From: Spirochaetales bacterium
GTDB taxonomy: Bacteria > Spirochaetota > Leptospiria > Leptospirales > Leptonemataceae
Length of the DNA: 64,000 bases
Assembly (NCBI GenBank): GCA_024233935.1
Contig: JACKOY010000002.1
Coordinates: 1-64,000, forward strand
Reading direction: 5' to 3'
The translations under genes and the position numbers were made by a program. Within the stretch, counting starts at the first letter, position 1. Each line of letters begins with the position of its first letter. Below are positions 56,644 to 64,000 of the stretch, piece by piece. The notes beneath the pieces were generated by a model, which saw nothing but the letters and a program-made list of their open reading frames with translations, was not told where the DNA came from and did not search any database.

Positions 56644-56715
56644 TCGGGATGACTGGATTTGAACCAGCGACCGCTCGCCCCCCAGACGAGTGCGCTACCC
56701 CTGCGCTACATCCCG
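56644..56715 (-). tRNA. tRNA-Pro (anticodon GGG)
   Basis: A complete 72-base cloverleaf: acceptor CGGGATG/CATCCCG with the proline-type C1-G72 pair, D stem GCGC/GCGC, anticodon stem CTCGT/GCGAG with loop CTGGGGG (anticodon GGG), five-base variable loop and T arm GCTGG-TTCAAAT-CCAGT. Discriminator base A. No CCA is encoded. It sits between argC and the Na/Pi gene and is oriented the same way as both. Confidence 0.97.
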
Positions 56716-56788
56716 TATTGTGCAGGTCGCCTGACCCACATTCTCCAGAGGCCCAAAGTGAAACGCCGGGTCAAGTACTTTGACCGAA

Positions 56789-57841
56789 TCAGCCGACCGG
56801 CAATCGAGCGGCTGCGCTTCGGAGCCCCAGGGTTTCATCCAGTCCGGCCATAAGGTTCATGTTCTGGATCGCCTGGCCTGCGGCGCCCTTAACCAGATTG
56901 TCGACCGCGGATACGATTACCGACACGTTGTCCTCTGTTCGCACGGCAAAATCGACGAAGTTCGTGAGCTGGACTCTGGAAAGTGTGATGTCCTCGGGCG
57001 TTTCCCGAAAGCGCAAGAAAGGCTCCGATGCGGTGGCCTGCTTGAACTGGCTCAGGACACGCTCCGGATCTGGCCGGGACTTCCAGTGGATAACGATTGT
57101 AGAAAGAATGCCGCGAAAGATCGGCAATAGGTGGGGCGTAAAAACGATGCGGAAGCCCAGACCGCCATTCAGGCCGGTTTCGCTGTACTCCTGAATTTCC
57201 GGTTCATGTTGGTGGCGCAGAACCTTATACGCGCGAAAGTTTTCGTATACGCTTCCGAAAGCAAAGCCGGCGTCTTCTGTGCGTCCACCGGCCCCCGAAA
57301 CTCCGGACTTGGCATCGACAACAATGCTTGAGATTTCTGTGCGCAGATCTCCGAGAAGAGCGATCGGCAGAATGGCTCCGGTCGCGTAGCAACCCGGATT
57401 GGAAACCAGGCTGGCCGTGCGAATGCGATCCCGGAACAGTTCGGGAAGCCCGAAGACGGCTCGCTCAACGAGTTCGAACGCCGTATGTTGCAGGCCATAA
57501 CTTTGTTCCCAGCGCGCGCGATCGTGCAGGCGGAAGCTGCCACTCAGGTCCACGACCTGCCGGCCCTCCGATACGAGGGCCGGTACGAGCTCCAGTGAGG
57601 TCTGGTTGGGAACCGCCAGAAATACTGGAATGCCTTCCGGGATGGCATCCTGGTGCGAAGAGAAAGTGAGATCAAAACTACCTTCCAGTTCCGGAAAGAC
57701 CGCCGCCAGAGGCTGGCCCACATGCCGGTCCGAAGTCAAATGGACCGGCCGCAGCGCCGGGTGACCGGCCAGAAGTCTCAGGAGTTCGCGGCCGGTTAGT
57801 CCGGCCGCGCCCAAAATAGCGATGTCCTTTGCCTGTGCCAC
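56789..57841 (-). CDS. argC: N-acetyl-gamma-glutamyl-phosphate reductase
   Basis: NADPH-dependent step three of arginine synthesis. The 350-residue protein has the NADP motif IAILGAAGLTGRELLRLL, the catalytic Cys in SNPGCYATGAILPIALL, KSGVSGAGG and the late HxxE-like TPHLLPIFRGILST. It is longer than the short E. coli type by a few residues only. Start: GTG 57841 with GGAGC six bases upstream is preferred to the frame's far TTG at 57868. It is 132 bases after recA on the same strand; that gap has no gene. It is not linked to carB. Confidence 0.93.
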   Translation of the reverse strand: MAQAKDIAILGAAGLTGRELLRLLAGHPALRPVHLTSDRHVGQPLAAVFPELEGSFDLTFSSHQDAIPEGIPVFLAVPNQTSLELVPALVSEGRQVVDLSGSFRLHDRARWEQSYGLQHTAFELVERAVFGLPELFRDRIRTASLVSNPGCYATGAILPIALLGDLRTEISSIVVDAKSGVSGAGGRTEDAGFAFGSVYENFRAYKVLRHQHEPEIQEYSETGLNGGLGFRIVFTPHLLPIFRGILSTIVIHWKSRPDPERVLSQFKQATASEPFLRFRETPEDITLSRVQLTNFVDFAVRTEDNVSVIVSAVDNLVKGAAGQAIQNMNLMAGLDETLGLRSAAARLPVG

Positions 57842-57973
57842 CGGGAATGCTCCCTTTGTCCGACGCAAGGCGAACTGTGCTGTTGCGTCCTCTGAGAATG
57901 CTTGCTGCCTGGGCTTTGGTCATGCGCCGCCGTAGGCCCGACGGGGCAATACCGATTTTGGCGCAGTGACTGA

Positions 57974-59179
57974 TTAGCCCGCCCCGGCGGCGATGATTTC
58001 CCCCGTTTCCGGATCGACTTCGATCTTGTCGGCGACGTCGGCCTTGCCAGCAGCAGCCGGAGCAGCGGGTGCCTTCCCGTTTCCATTGCTGGCGGCGTTC
58101 TTTTGCTGGGCTGCCAGGCGTTGCTCTTCGTGAGACTTACGCAGGTTGGCCTCGAGATCGTCGGCGATATCGGAATTTTCGTTCAAGAAGGTGCAGGCAT
58201 TGTCACGTCCCTGGCCGATTCGGGTTTCCTGATACGAATACCAGGTTCCGGACCGCTCCACCAGGCCTTGAGTCACTGCCAGATCGAGCAGGCAGCCTTC
58301 GCGATTGATACCGTGCTCAAAGAGAATATCGAATTCGGCCTGGCGAAAGGGCGGGGCGACTTTGTTCTTTATGACCTTCACCCGCACGCGGTTGCCGAAC
58401 GCCTCGTCCGCTTTCTTCAGGGTTTCGATACGCCGGATGTCGAGTCGGACCGAGGCATAGAATTTTAGAGCGTTCCCCCCGGTTGTCGTTTCCGGAGAAC
58501 CAAACATCACGCCAATCTTGTGCCGAATCTGATTCACAAAAATCACGGTCGTATTGGAGCGCGAAATGGTGCCGGTCAGTTTCCGGAGGGCCTGACTCAT
58601 GAGACGGGCATGCAAGCCCATTTGCGCGTCTCCCATGTTGCCTTCTATTTCTGATTTGGGGACCAGGGCGGCCACGGAGTCTACGACGATGATATCGACG
58701 GCGTTGGAACGGACCAGAGACTCAGTAATCTCAAGCGCCTCCTCACCGTTATCGGGCTGAGCGACGAGCAGATCGTCGATGTTTACGCCCAGCTTGCGTG
58801 CGAACTGGGGATCCAGGGCGTGCTCCGCATCCACAAAGGCGGCGATGCCACCGGCCTTTTGCGCATGAGCCACGGCCGAAAGGCAGAGGGTCGTTTTGCC
58901 CGACGATTCCGGACCAAAGATCTCGACTATGCGTCCACGCGGAAAGCCACCGATGCCCAGGGCAAAATCGAGGGTCAACGCGCCGGTCGGAATGTGCCCA
59001 ATGGACATGTTGGGGCCCTGATCACCCAGTTTCATGATGGAACCTTTGCCGAACTGTCGCTCGATTTGCTGGATGGCGCCGTTGACCGCTTCCAGTCGTT
59101 CCTTCAGTTCGGGAGCGCTACGATCCCGGGACGATCCGCGCGGCACTTCAGTCTTTTTGGTGCTCTTGCTTTTTGCCAT
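57974..59179 (-). CDS. recA: Recombinase RecA
   Basis: The 401-residue protein has an N-terminal extension of about 25 residues (SKSTKKTEVPRGSSRD), Walker A FGPESSGKTTLCL, VDAEHALDP, the L1 and L2 regions (IVVDSVAALVPKSEIEG, FVNQIRHKIGVMFGSPETTTGGNALKF) and a 50-residue tail rich in Ala, Asn, Gly and Lys that ends acidic. In L2, His replaces the common Met (IRMKIGV). A leader of about 98 bases separates it from a sigma-70-like promoter, TTGGTA-18-TATTAT. I see no TTTGN5CAAA leptospiral LexA box there. recX is far away at 21147. Confidence 0.98.
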   Translation of the reverse strand: MAKSKSTKKTEVPRGSSRDRSAPELKERLEAVNGAIQQIERQFGKGSIMKLGDQGPNMSIGHIPTGALTLDFALGIGGFPRGRIVEIFGPESSGKTTLCLSAVAHAQKAGGIAAFVDAEHALDPQFARKLGVNIDDLLVAQPDNGEEALEITESLVRSNAVDIIVVDSVAALVPKSEIEGNMGDAQMGLHARLMSQALRKLTGTISRSNTTVIFVNQIRHKIGVMFGSPETTTGGNALKFYASVRLDIRRIETLKKADEAFGNRVRVKVIKNKVAPPFRQAEFDILFEHGINREGCLLDLAVTQGLVERSGTWYSYQETRIGQGRDNACTFLNENSDIADDLEANLRKSHEEQRLAAQQKNAASNGNGKAPAAPAAAGKADVADKIEVDPETGEIIAAGAG

Positions 59180-59276
59180 AAGGTCTACCTAGCCTTGTGC
59201 GATGTTGAGCCGGTCTGCTGCCGGCCCTTTCGCTTTTTTTCCATCGTATCCCGGGGGTGTGACATGATTCGGGGAC

Positions 59277-59306
59277 ATAATACCGCCACAAAATCCCCCA
59301 TACCAA
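59277..59306 (-). promoter_or_regulatory. Candidate recA promoter
   Basis: On the minus strand, TTGGTA (59301-59306) and TATTAT (59277-59282) are separated by 18 bases, about 98 bases ahead of the recA ATG. It is the best sigma-70 match in the 134-base gap to pgsA. The leader that follows contains a GCCGG-CCGGC hairpin. Confidence 0.5.
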
Positions 59307-59313
59307 ACATACG

Positions 59314-59943
59314 TCAAGGTGTTTTGTTGCTCTTCGGGCCCCATCCGAAGACAACTCCAGCGTAGCTCCGCCAATAGCTCACAATTCCCAGCGCCAGGAT
59401 AAGCACCAACCCATAGGCCCCATAGATCGGAGAAGTCAGCAGGATGTGCCCGGCCGGTAGTCGGGTCCCAAGCCACGGATGCAAAATGTACCAGAGTGTG
59501 AGCCCCGCGATCCAGAAGACCCCGACCTTTCCCCAGATGTTTGGACGTCCCTGCATATCGCGCTTGAAATAGAGGTAGGTGCCGCCCCATACCCCCAGAA
59601 TTTCCCGTATAAAGAAAAACACAAGCACCCAGAGCGGAAAGTTATAATACGCCGAAAGCACCACAAGCGCCGTCACAGAAGTCAATTTGTCGGCAATGGG
59701 ATCGAGATAGCGGCCCATCATGGTCTCTTGATTCAGGTGCCGCGCCAAAAATCCATCCAGCATATCGGTCAGCATCACTCCCGCCACGATCAATACAAGA
59801 CCGAGCAGGGCACCGCCCGATCCCGGGTTGCGGGCATGGTCGCGACCCAGCACGGCAAAGAACGGGATCATGAATACGCGTGTGACCGAAAGCAGGTTCG
59901 GCACGTTAAACCATCGTTCCTCAAAGACCTTCCGGAATTCCAT
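59314..59943 (-). CDS. pgsA: CDP-diacylglycerol-glycerol-3-phosphate phosphatidyltransferase
   Basis: Membrane enzyme that commits CDP-diacylglycerol to phosphatidylglycerol. The 209-residue product starts FNVPNLLSVTRVFMIPFFAV, contains the CDP-alcohol signature DMLDGFLARHLNQETMMGRYLDPIAD and has about six helices, with an extra C-terminal pair (WIAGLTLWYILHP, YGLVLILALGIVSYW) beyond the common PgsA length of about 185. Another CDP-alcohol acceptor cannot be excluded. GlpK and GlpD in the window act on the same glycerol-3-phosphate pool. Confidence 0.87.
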   Translation of the reverse strand: MEFRKVFEERWFNVPNLLSVTRVFMIPFFAVLGRDHARNPGSGGALLGLVLIVAGVMLTDMLDGFLARHLNQETMMGRYLDPIADKLTSVTALVVLSAYYNFPLWVLVFFFIREILGVWGGTYLYFKRDMQGRPNIWGKVGVFWIAGLTLWYILHPWLGTRLPAGHILLTSPIYGAYGLVLILALGIVSYWRSYAGVVFGWGPKSNKTP

Positions 59944-60029
59944 TCCCTCTAAGCGGCCTTCGGTCTGTTTGAACGGTCAAGAGAATTCAGAGCCCGCGCT
60001 GGATGAGCCCTCCGGGTCGTCCACCGGGT

Positions 60030-62270
60030 TCAAAAATCGGGCGTCCAGCGACCGTCGGGCAAGATGGAAAGCGTCAGCCGCGGATGGGGCAGGACATCCT
60101 GGTTCAGGGAGGTCAGTCGCAGGGTGGCGCTACCGCCCTGTCCCGGTGTGTATTCACCTTCGCCGAACGCCTGGAAGGTTTGCGCTTCAGCGCGAACATC
60201 AAAGCGTACCCGCGCCCCATCGGTGGTGCGTTGCAGGCGCACACGCTCAAAGGTCGGAGTCCCGGTGTCCAGGGCGGCCGCGTAGGACAGGAGCTGGTTG
60301 ATTCGCTCATCGGACGTGCCGATCGCTCCCGCTTCCACGGTGAGATTGCTGAAGGAGAGATGAAGGAGGTCTGCCGGGAGCCAGCCATCCGCATAGGCGC
60401 TGTAATTCATTCGAAAGAACGATGGAACCAGGTCCGAACCCGTCAGGGCCGTCCATGCGTCGCGGTTTTGATCCAGCCTGAGATTTGCGCTCAAATCGTG
60501 GTGGGGCATCGTATCGGTAAAAATCAAACTGTAGCGCATGCGAGCAGAGAAGCCCTCCGCACGGGTCTCGGGTAGTTCCAGAGTTATGCCATTGCGATCG
60601 ACGCGCCCCCGCCAGATCAGCAACTCCGGCCATGGTTCCTCGCCGGGATGCTCAAGGCGTACGGTGAGATTTAGTCGGAGTCCTTCCAGATACGTGCGGT
60701 ATAGATCTGTACGATTGAAGCGGGCCTGCCACAGGGGGCCATGGTTTTCCACGCGGTCCGCATCGGGCTGGCGCGCGGCGGTCATGAGGGCTTCGTAGGC
60801 GCCCAGTACCAGATCGGCCAGACGATCGGATTGCAGGCCGCGAATGGTGAGTTCCGTGTCCCCCTGGGCGGTCAGCGCAGGCCCTGCCAGATCGCCGGTG
60901 GACAACAGGCCCGGATTGACCCTGGCTTTCAAATCCAGATTCGCGTTTCGTAGCTCGCCGCGTCCGGAAATTTCCAGAACACGGGCTGTAGCGGGCCCCG
61001 ACGTCTCGGCAGACCCATTGATTCGGAACTCTTCGACGGAGCCGCCGGTGCCGGGTATCAGCAGTGTGACGCCTTCGAGCGAAATGCGGCCGGCCGGCAA
61101 GAGCGCGGAGGGGGCTCCATCGACCGTCAGATCGACGCCGATCTGGCCACCGGGCCCAAAATTCCCGGGCGTCGGTTGCACAGCCGGTCCGGGCTCGATG
61201 AGGCTCTGCATGTGGAAGGAGCGATGGGCAGCCGAATCCTGCGAACTGCGCCGGTAGTCTGCCTGCAACTCGAAGCCCGGAGAATTCCAGGCGATGCGTG
61301 CAAAGGACGGCCCATCGCCACCAACCGGCCAGCCCAGATTCAGATGGATGTCGGCGCGCGGCTCCTCAACTTTCAGGAGGGCCAGTCCATTGTGCTGCAG
61401 GGCAACGTGACGCGCGCGACACTGGCCGGTGAGGTTCAGGCCCACGCCGGGGCCGTAGTAGTCCAGGCTGCCGGTTCCTGCCAGGAGGCCACGTTCCATG
61501 GCAAGGCCGTGGCCGGCCGCGAATAGGCCCGGGGCGCCAGCGTCGGCCAGGGCCAGAAGCAGACGCTCGGCCGGCAACTGCTCATAACGCAGTTCCAGGC
61601 GCAGGCGGCCGTCGCCGGCCAGATCGCCTCGAAAGCGCACCCGCGCGTCGGACCGGTGGTCGATTTCGCCCTGCAGTTCCCCCTGTAGCCGAAAACCGGA
61701 CCCGGACCGGAGCGCCGCAAGATCAAGGTTCAGCTGTTCTCCGGGCGCCAGCCCCCCGGAATCCGGCAGTCGCGTACCGACCGAAAGATTCTTCAGCGTG
61801 ATCAGAAGCCCGGGGCTCCAGCTAATCGTACCGATCGGCTGGAATTCCAGAAGTAACAGAGTGCGAATGAAGGCAAGAGTCGCTTGAGGGCTAACATCCG
61901 AACCGGTGGCGTGCACGTTTCTCAGAAGCAGACCGTCTATTTCGGTGCGATCTGAAAGCAGCTCCAGCAGGGACAGGTCGACTTCCAGGCTATCGGCCTC
62001 AAGTATCGTTTCGCCGGGATTGCCCCCCTGTTCCAGAGAAACCCGCAGATCCCGGAAGACCAGACCGTCGAGCAATCGGTATTCCAGAGACGAGCTTTCC
62101 AGCCGGATGCCTTCCGAGCGCAGCCGAACTCCGACCGCATGGCGAATTGCGTTTTGATCCAGGCGCCCGAGGACCATTGTTTCGAGCCCGGCCGGGATAA
62201 ATGGCAGGACCGCCAGCGGCAGAAGCCATATCAGCACTCGGAGCAGTCTACGGCGCAGGCGACGGGGCAT
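60030..62270 (-). CDS. AsmA/TamB-like envelope protein
   Basis: A 746-residue protein with an N-terminal basic and hydrophobic anchor (RRLLRVLIWLLPLAVLPFI) and a long beta-rich extracytoplasmic region. The repeated pattern of short strands such as LEADSLEVDLSLLELLSDRTEIDGLLLRNVHAT is typical of AsmA-like proteins, which form lipid-transfer grooves between membranes. No cysteines in the beta region and no C-terminal TM segment. ATG 62270 is preferred to an upstream TTG at 62297. It is divergent from nqrM, leaving 26 bases between starts, so promoters must overlap coding sequence. Function inferred only from fold type. Confidence 0.65.
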   Translation of the reverse strand: MPRRLRRRLLRVLIWLLPLAVLPFIPAGLETMVLGRLDQNAIRHAVGVRLRSEGIRLESSSLEYRLLDGLVFRDLRVSLEQGGNPGETILEADSLEVDLSLLELLSDRTEIDGLLLRNVHATGSDVSPQATLAFIRTLLLLEFQPIGTISWSPGLLITLKNLSVGTRLPDSGGLAPGEQLNLDLAALRSGSGFRLQGELQGEIDHRSDARVRFRGDLAGDGRLRLELRYEQLPAERLLLALADAGAPGLFAAGHGLAMERGLLAGTGSLDYYGPGVGLNLTGQCRARHVALQHNGLALLKVEEPRADIHLNLGWPVGGDGPSFARIAWNSPGFELQADYRRSSQDSAAHRSFHMQSLIEPGPAVQPTPGNFGPGGQIGVDLTVDGAPSALLPAGRISLEGVTLLIPGTGGSVEEFRINGSAETSGPATARVLEISGRGELRNANLDLKARVNPGLLSTGDLAGPALTAQGDTELTIRGLQSDRLADLVLGAYEALMTAARQPDADRVENHGPLWQARFNRTDLYRTYLEGLRLNLTVRLEHPGEEPWPELLIWRGRVDRNGITLELPETRAEGFSARMRYSLIFTDTMPHHDLSANLRLDQNRDAWTALTGSDLVPSFFRMNYSAYADGWLPADLLHLSFSNLTVEAGAIGTSDERINQLLSYAAALDTGTPTFERVRLQRTTDGARVRFDVRAEAQTFQAFGEGEYTPGQGGSATLRLTSLNQDVLPHPRLTLSILPDGRWTPDF

Positions 62271-62296
62271 TGCTGGCAGCAAGGCGGCCCTGCGCA

Positions 62297-62611
62297 ATGG
62301 GTCAAATTAAAAAACAAATGGACGGCGGGCGTGATCGACGCTTCCCTGCAGGTGTGGCCACAACTCTTTTGATCACTCTGGGCTTTTTGGGAGCGTGCTT
62401 CCTGTTGGTAGGCGTGGGCTTGTTGTGGGGTAAAAGCACCGTGCGCGGGTCCTGCGGCGGTGTGGCAAGCGGCACGGCGGACGAGAGTTGCTCGGTGTGC
62501 GGCGGGGATCCCAATCTCTGTACGGAATCGGGCGACGAGCGCCACTACAGCCGTCTCATGCAGGAAATTCAGCGGTCGCGACCCAAACGAGAACCCATAC
62601 GTCGTTCCTGA
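62297..62611 (+). CDS. nqrM: Na+-NQR maturation protein NqrM (DUF539)
   Basis: A 104-residue protein required to assemble the Na+-translocating NADH:quinone reductase, probably its Fe site. After a basic start it has one helix (about 20-44), then the NqrM motif VGLLWGKSTVRGSCGG with Cys53, followed by Cys65, Cys68 and Cys75. A short basic tail ends it. ATG 62297; a later ATG at 62318 would remove only seven residues. It faces apbE tail to tail (13-base gap) instead of following it in one operon, which is unusual. Confidence 0.85.
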   Translation: MGQIKKQMDGGRDRRFPAGVATTLLITLGFLGACFLLVGVGLLWGKSTVRGSCGGVASGTADESCSVCGGDPNLCTESGDERHYSRLMQEIQRSRPKREPIRRS

Positions 62612-62624
62612 TAGGGTGACGTTA

Positions 62625-63671
62625 CTACTCGCGGGCCAGCAGTCGTTCCATTCCCGGGCTGAGTTCTTCTCGAAATCCTCCGTTTTGGTCCGGAAGAATC
62701 CAGAGCGTCGCGTACTCCGGATAGCTTTGTAAGAGTTGTCTGCCCTCGGCGACGCTCAATACGATGAGGGTTGTGGCAAGCGCGTCGGCGGTCATGCAGA
62801 GGGGCCCGACGACACTTGCCGAAGCCACCCGGGATGCGGTCGGTCTCCCGGTGCGCGGATCGATGATGTGCGCGAAGCGCTGGCCGTCTCGTTCGTAGAA
62901 GTTGCGATAGTCACCGGATGTGGCCAGACTCATGTTCTCCATTTCCAGCACGCGCTCTATGCTGCGCGTTCCATCGTAGTGCGGTGTTTCGATGGCGATA
63001 CGCCAGGGGCGTGTGGCCTGTCCCTGGATTTGGGCCGCACCCACCCGGACTTCCCCGCCGATCTCCACCATGGCGGGGCCCCATTCCTGCACACTCATGA
63101 ATACCTGATCGACGACGTAACCTTTGGCGATCGCGTTTAAGTCCAATCGGGCAAGCTCGGTGTGACGCACCAGTCCGTTCGCCGCCAGTGTCATTCGTTC
63201 GAGCCCGCTTGCCTGCAATACATCCTGAACTTCGCGCTCGGCGGGGGGTGTCGCCGGAGGCACGGCCCCGGGCCCGAATCCCCACAAGCGAAAGAGAGCC
63301 TCCCGTCCCGGATCGAACGCGCCACCGCTCGCGGCGTGCAGGCGTTGTGATTCCTGGATCAAAAGGCGCATTTCCCGGGACACAGGAATTGTTGTGGAAG
63401 GCGGAGCAGCGTTGAGCTTTGAAATCTCGCTTTCGCTATCCCAGGTGGAGAACACTGCGTTCAGCCGTTGTATGGTGGCCAGCACCTGGTCCTGGGCCGC
63501 AATGGCGCGATCCCGGTCCATGCCCGCCTGCGCGATGCGAATGTTGTAGGTCGTACCGAGGGCGGGGCCCCGTAGCCAGACACCGGAGCTCTCGAGTTCG
63601 AGACTGTGCCCGCTATCGTTCTGCTGGCAGCCAGAGAGCAGCAGGAGAAAAACAAAAAGGCGCCGGAGCAT
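62625..63671 (-). CDS. apbE: FAD:protein FMN transferase (lipoprotein)
   Basis: Attaches FMN covalently to NqrB and NqrC in the periplasm. The 348-residue protein opens MLRRLFVFLLLLSGC, a good lipobox with Cys15. ApbE motifs: LGTTYNIRI, DSESEISKLNA, the FAD region GGAFDPGR, ARLDLNAIAKGYVVDQV, MVEIGGEVR, HIIDPRTGRPTA and CMTADALATTLIVL. The frame also reaches a TTG at 63710 overlapping the nqrF stop. The ATG at 63671 lies in the loop of a strong terminator-like hairpin, so its expression may be controlled. NqrF precedes it; nqrM follows in reverse. Confidence 0.93.
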   Translation of the reverse strand: MLRRLFVFLLLLSGCQQNDSGHSLELESSGVWLRGPALGTTYNIRIAQAGMDRDRAIAAQDQVLATIQRLNAVFSTWDSESEISKLNAAPPSTTIPVSREMRLLIQESQRLHAASGGAFDPGREALFRLWGFGPGAVPPATPPAEREVQDVLQASGLERMTLAANGLVRHTELARLDLNAIAKGYVVDQVFMSVQEWGPAMVEIGGEVRVGAAQIQGQATRPWRIAIETPHYDGTRSIERVLEMENMSLATSGDYRNFYERDGQRFAHIIDPRTGRPTASRVASASVVGPLCMTADALATTLIVLSVAEGRQLLQSYPEYATLWILPDQNGGFREELSPGMERLLARE

Positions 63672-63686
63672 TTCCCGGCGCCTTTT
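63655..63686 (-). terminator. Terminator-like hairpin enclosing the apbE start
   Basis: Arms 63655-63666 and 63675-63686 pair perfectly over 12 bases (AAAAGGCGCCGG and CCGGCGCCTTTT) around an eight-base loop. On the minus strand TTTTTGTTTTT follows the stem, as in an intrinsic terminator after nqrF (stop at 63707). The ATG of apbE (63669-63671) is in the loop, and the U-tract encodes its signal peptide, so it could act as an attenuator or as a translation block. Confidence 0.8.
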
Positions 63687-63706
63687 CCGATGCGGGCGAT
63701 TGCGGT

Positions 63707-64000
63707 TCAACTTCCGAAGTCGTCGAAGGCAATCATGTCCTGCTCCACTCCCAGGTCGTAGAGCATCTTCTGTACGGCATCAAGCATCATGGGCGGCCCG
63801 CACAGGTAGTACTCGATTTCGGTCGGGTCGGGATGATCCTTCAGGTAGTTGTCGAGGACCACCTGATGAATGAACCCGGTGTAACCGGTCCAGTTGTCTT
63901 CGGGCTGCGGTTCTGACATTGCCACATGCATCGAGAAGTTCGGGAATTCCTTTTCGATGGCACGAAACTCATCTTCGTAGAACATCTCGCGGACCGAGCG
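63707..64000 (-). CDS. nqrF: Na+-translocating NADH:quinone reductase subunit F, C-terminal end
   Basis: Partial gene: the last 97 codons of nqrF, continuing beyond the window end. RSVREMFYEDEFRAIEKEFPNF, VAMSEPQPEDNWTGYTGFIHQ, EYYLCGPPMMLDAVQKML and the terminal IAFDDFG are the signature of the NADH-binding ferredoxin-reductase domain of NqrF, which accepts electrons from NADH. Na+-NQR would give the cell a sodium gradient, usable by the Na/Pi carrier at 54850. The other nqr genes should lie just beyond base 64000. A terminator-like hairpin follows the stop. Confidence 0.95.
   Translation of the reverse strand, partial: RSVREMFYEDEFRAIEKEFPNFSMHVAMSEPQPEDNWTGYTGFIHQVVLDNYLKDHPDPTEIEYYLCGPPMMLDAVQKMLYDLGVEQDMIAFDDFGS

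Noticed and set aside
57842..57973. Small gene between recA and argC
   Set aside because: A frame starting near 57923 runs into argC out of frame and has no ribosome binding site or family features.

Overview
The window is a dense bacterial chromosome segment (about 57% GC by eye, about 50 protein genes, one tRNA, no gap over 300 bases). It most likely comes from a spirochaete of the order Leptospirales. The lineage clues are a DUF1564 protein (a family known essentially from Leptospira and relatives), a SpiroCoCo-type giant coiled-coil protein, a GDEGKAK-type adenylosuccinate synthetase, 7TM-DISM receptors, and a gene order of short overlapping operons. I see no insertion sequence, prophage, CRISPR array or rRNA, so this is core-type chromosome rather than an island.

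Layout. 1-5.9 kb (minus): M23 peptidase, carB, an alpha/beta hydrolase and the start of a 7TM-DISM receptor cut by the window edge. 6-13.7 kb: lysS, then a lipid-modification cluster made of a CFA/coclaurine-type methyltransferase, FAD oxidoreductase, DUF1365, a second CFA-like methyltransferase and an MFS carrier, followed by DUF1564. 14.2-20.3 kb (minus): SpiroCoCo, a TetR regulator, hspQ and glpD. 20.4-22 kb: methyltransferase, recX, a small DUF1232-like membrane protein. 22-28.9 kb (minus): an exported protein with rsgA, then a 7TM-DISM histidine kinase, a 7TM-DISM pseudokinase and a citrate synthase homologue that lacks key catalytic residues. 29-34.5 kb: a GAF histidine kinase, glpK, two small membrane proteins and an MBL-fold hydrolase. 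34.6-40.3 kb: ychF, gamma carbonic anhydrase, DUF2752, a degenerate HD-like protein, ndk, ispA-type prenyl synthase, tlyA. 40.3-49 kb: purA-hisZ, a sensor-like membrane protein, a STAS/zinc-ribbon protein, murJ, a PrsW-type protease and a CHASE4-PP2C-TPR phosphatase. 49-56.5 kb: uvrA, acyl-CoA dehydrogenase, patatin lipase, Na/Pi cotransporter. 56.6-64 kb: tRNA-Pro, argC, recA, pgsA, an AsmA-like protein, nqrM, apbE and the end of nqrF.

How the genes fit together. Several parts concern lipid and glycerol-phosphate metabolism: glpD, glpK, acyl-CoA dehydrogenase, patatin, pgsA and the CFA cluster. Leptospires grow on long-chain fatty acids. A 13-base palindrome, TGACNYKGTGTCA on the coding strand, occurs twice ahead of glpD and once ahead of the acyl-CoA dehydrogenase-patatin pair. 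A TetR gene lies two genes upstream of glpD, so a fatty-acid/glycerol-phosphate regulon is a reasonable hypothesis. A second theme is signalling: DISM receptors, histidine kinases, and a STAS protein near a PP2C phosphatase that could form a partner-switching pair. The third is Na+-NQR: nqrF and apbE are joined by a terminator-like hairpin that encloses the apbE start codon, and nqrM faces them from the other strand.

The most unusual items are the citrate synthase homologue with Glu in place of the catalytic His, the shared operator, the hairpin at apbE, the DISM pseudokinase and the STAS-zinc ribbon fusion. All functional statements come from reading the sequence and from family knowledge. 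No searches were run.
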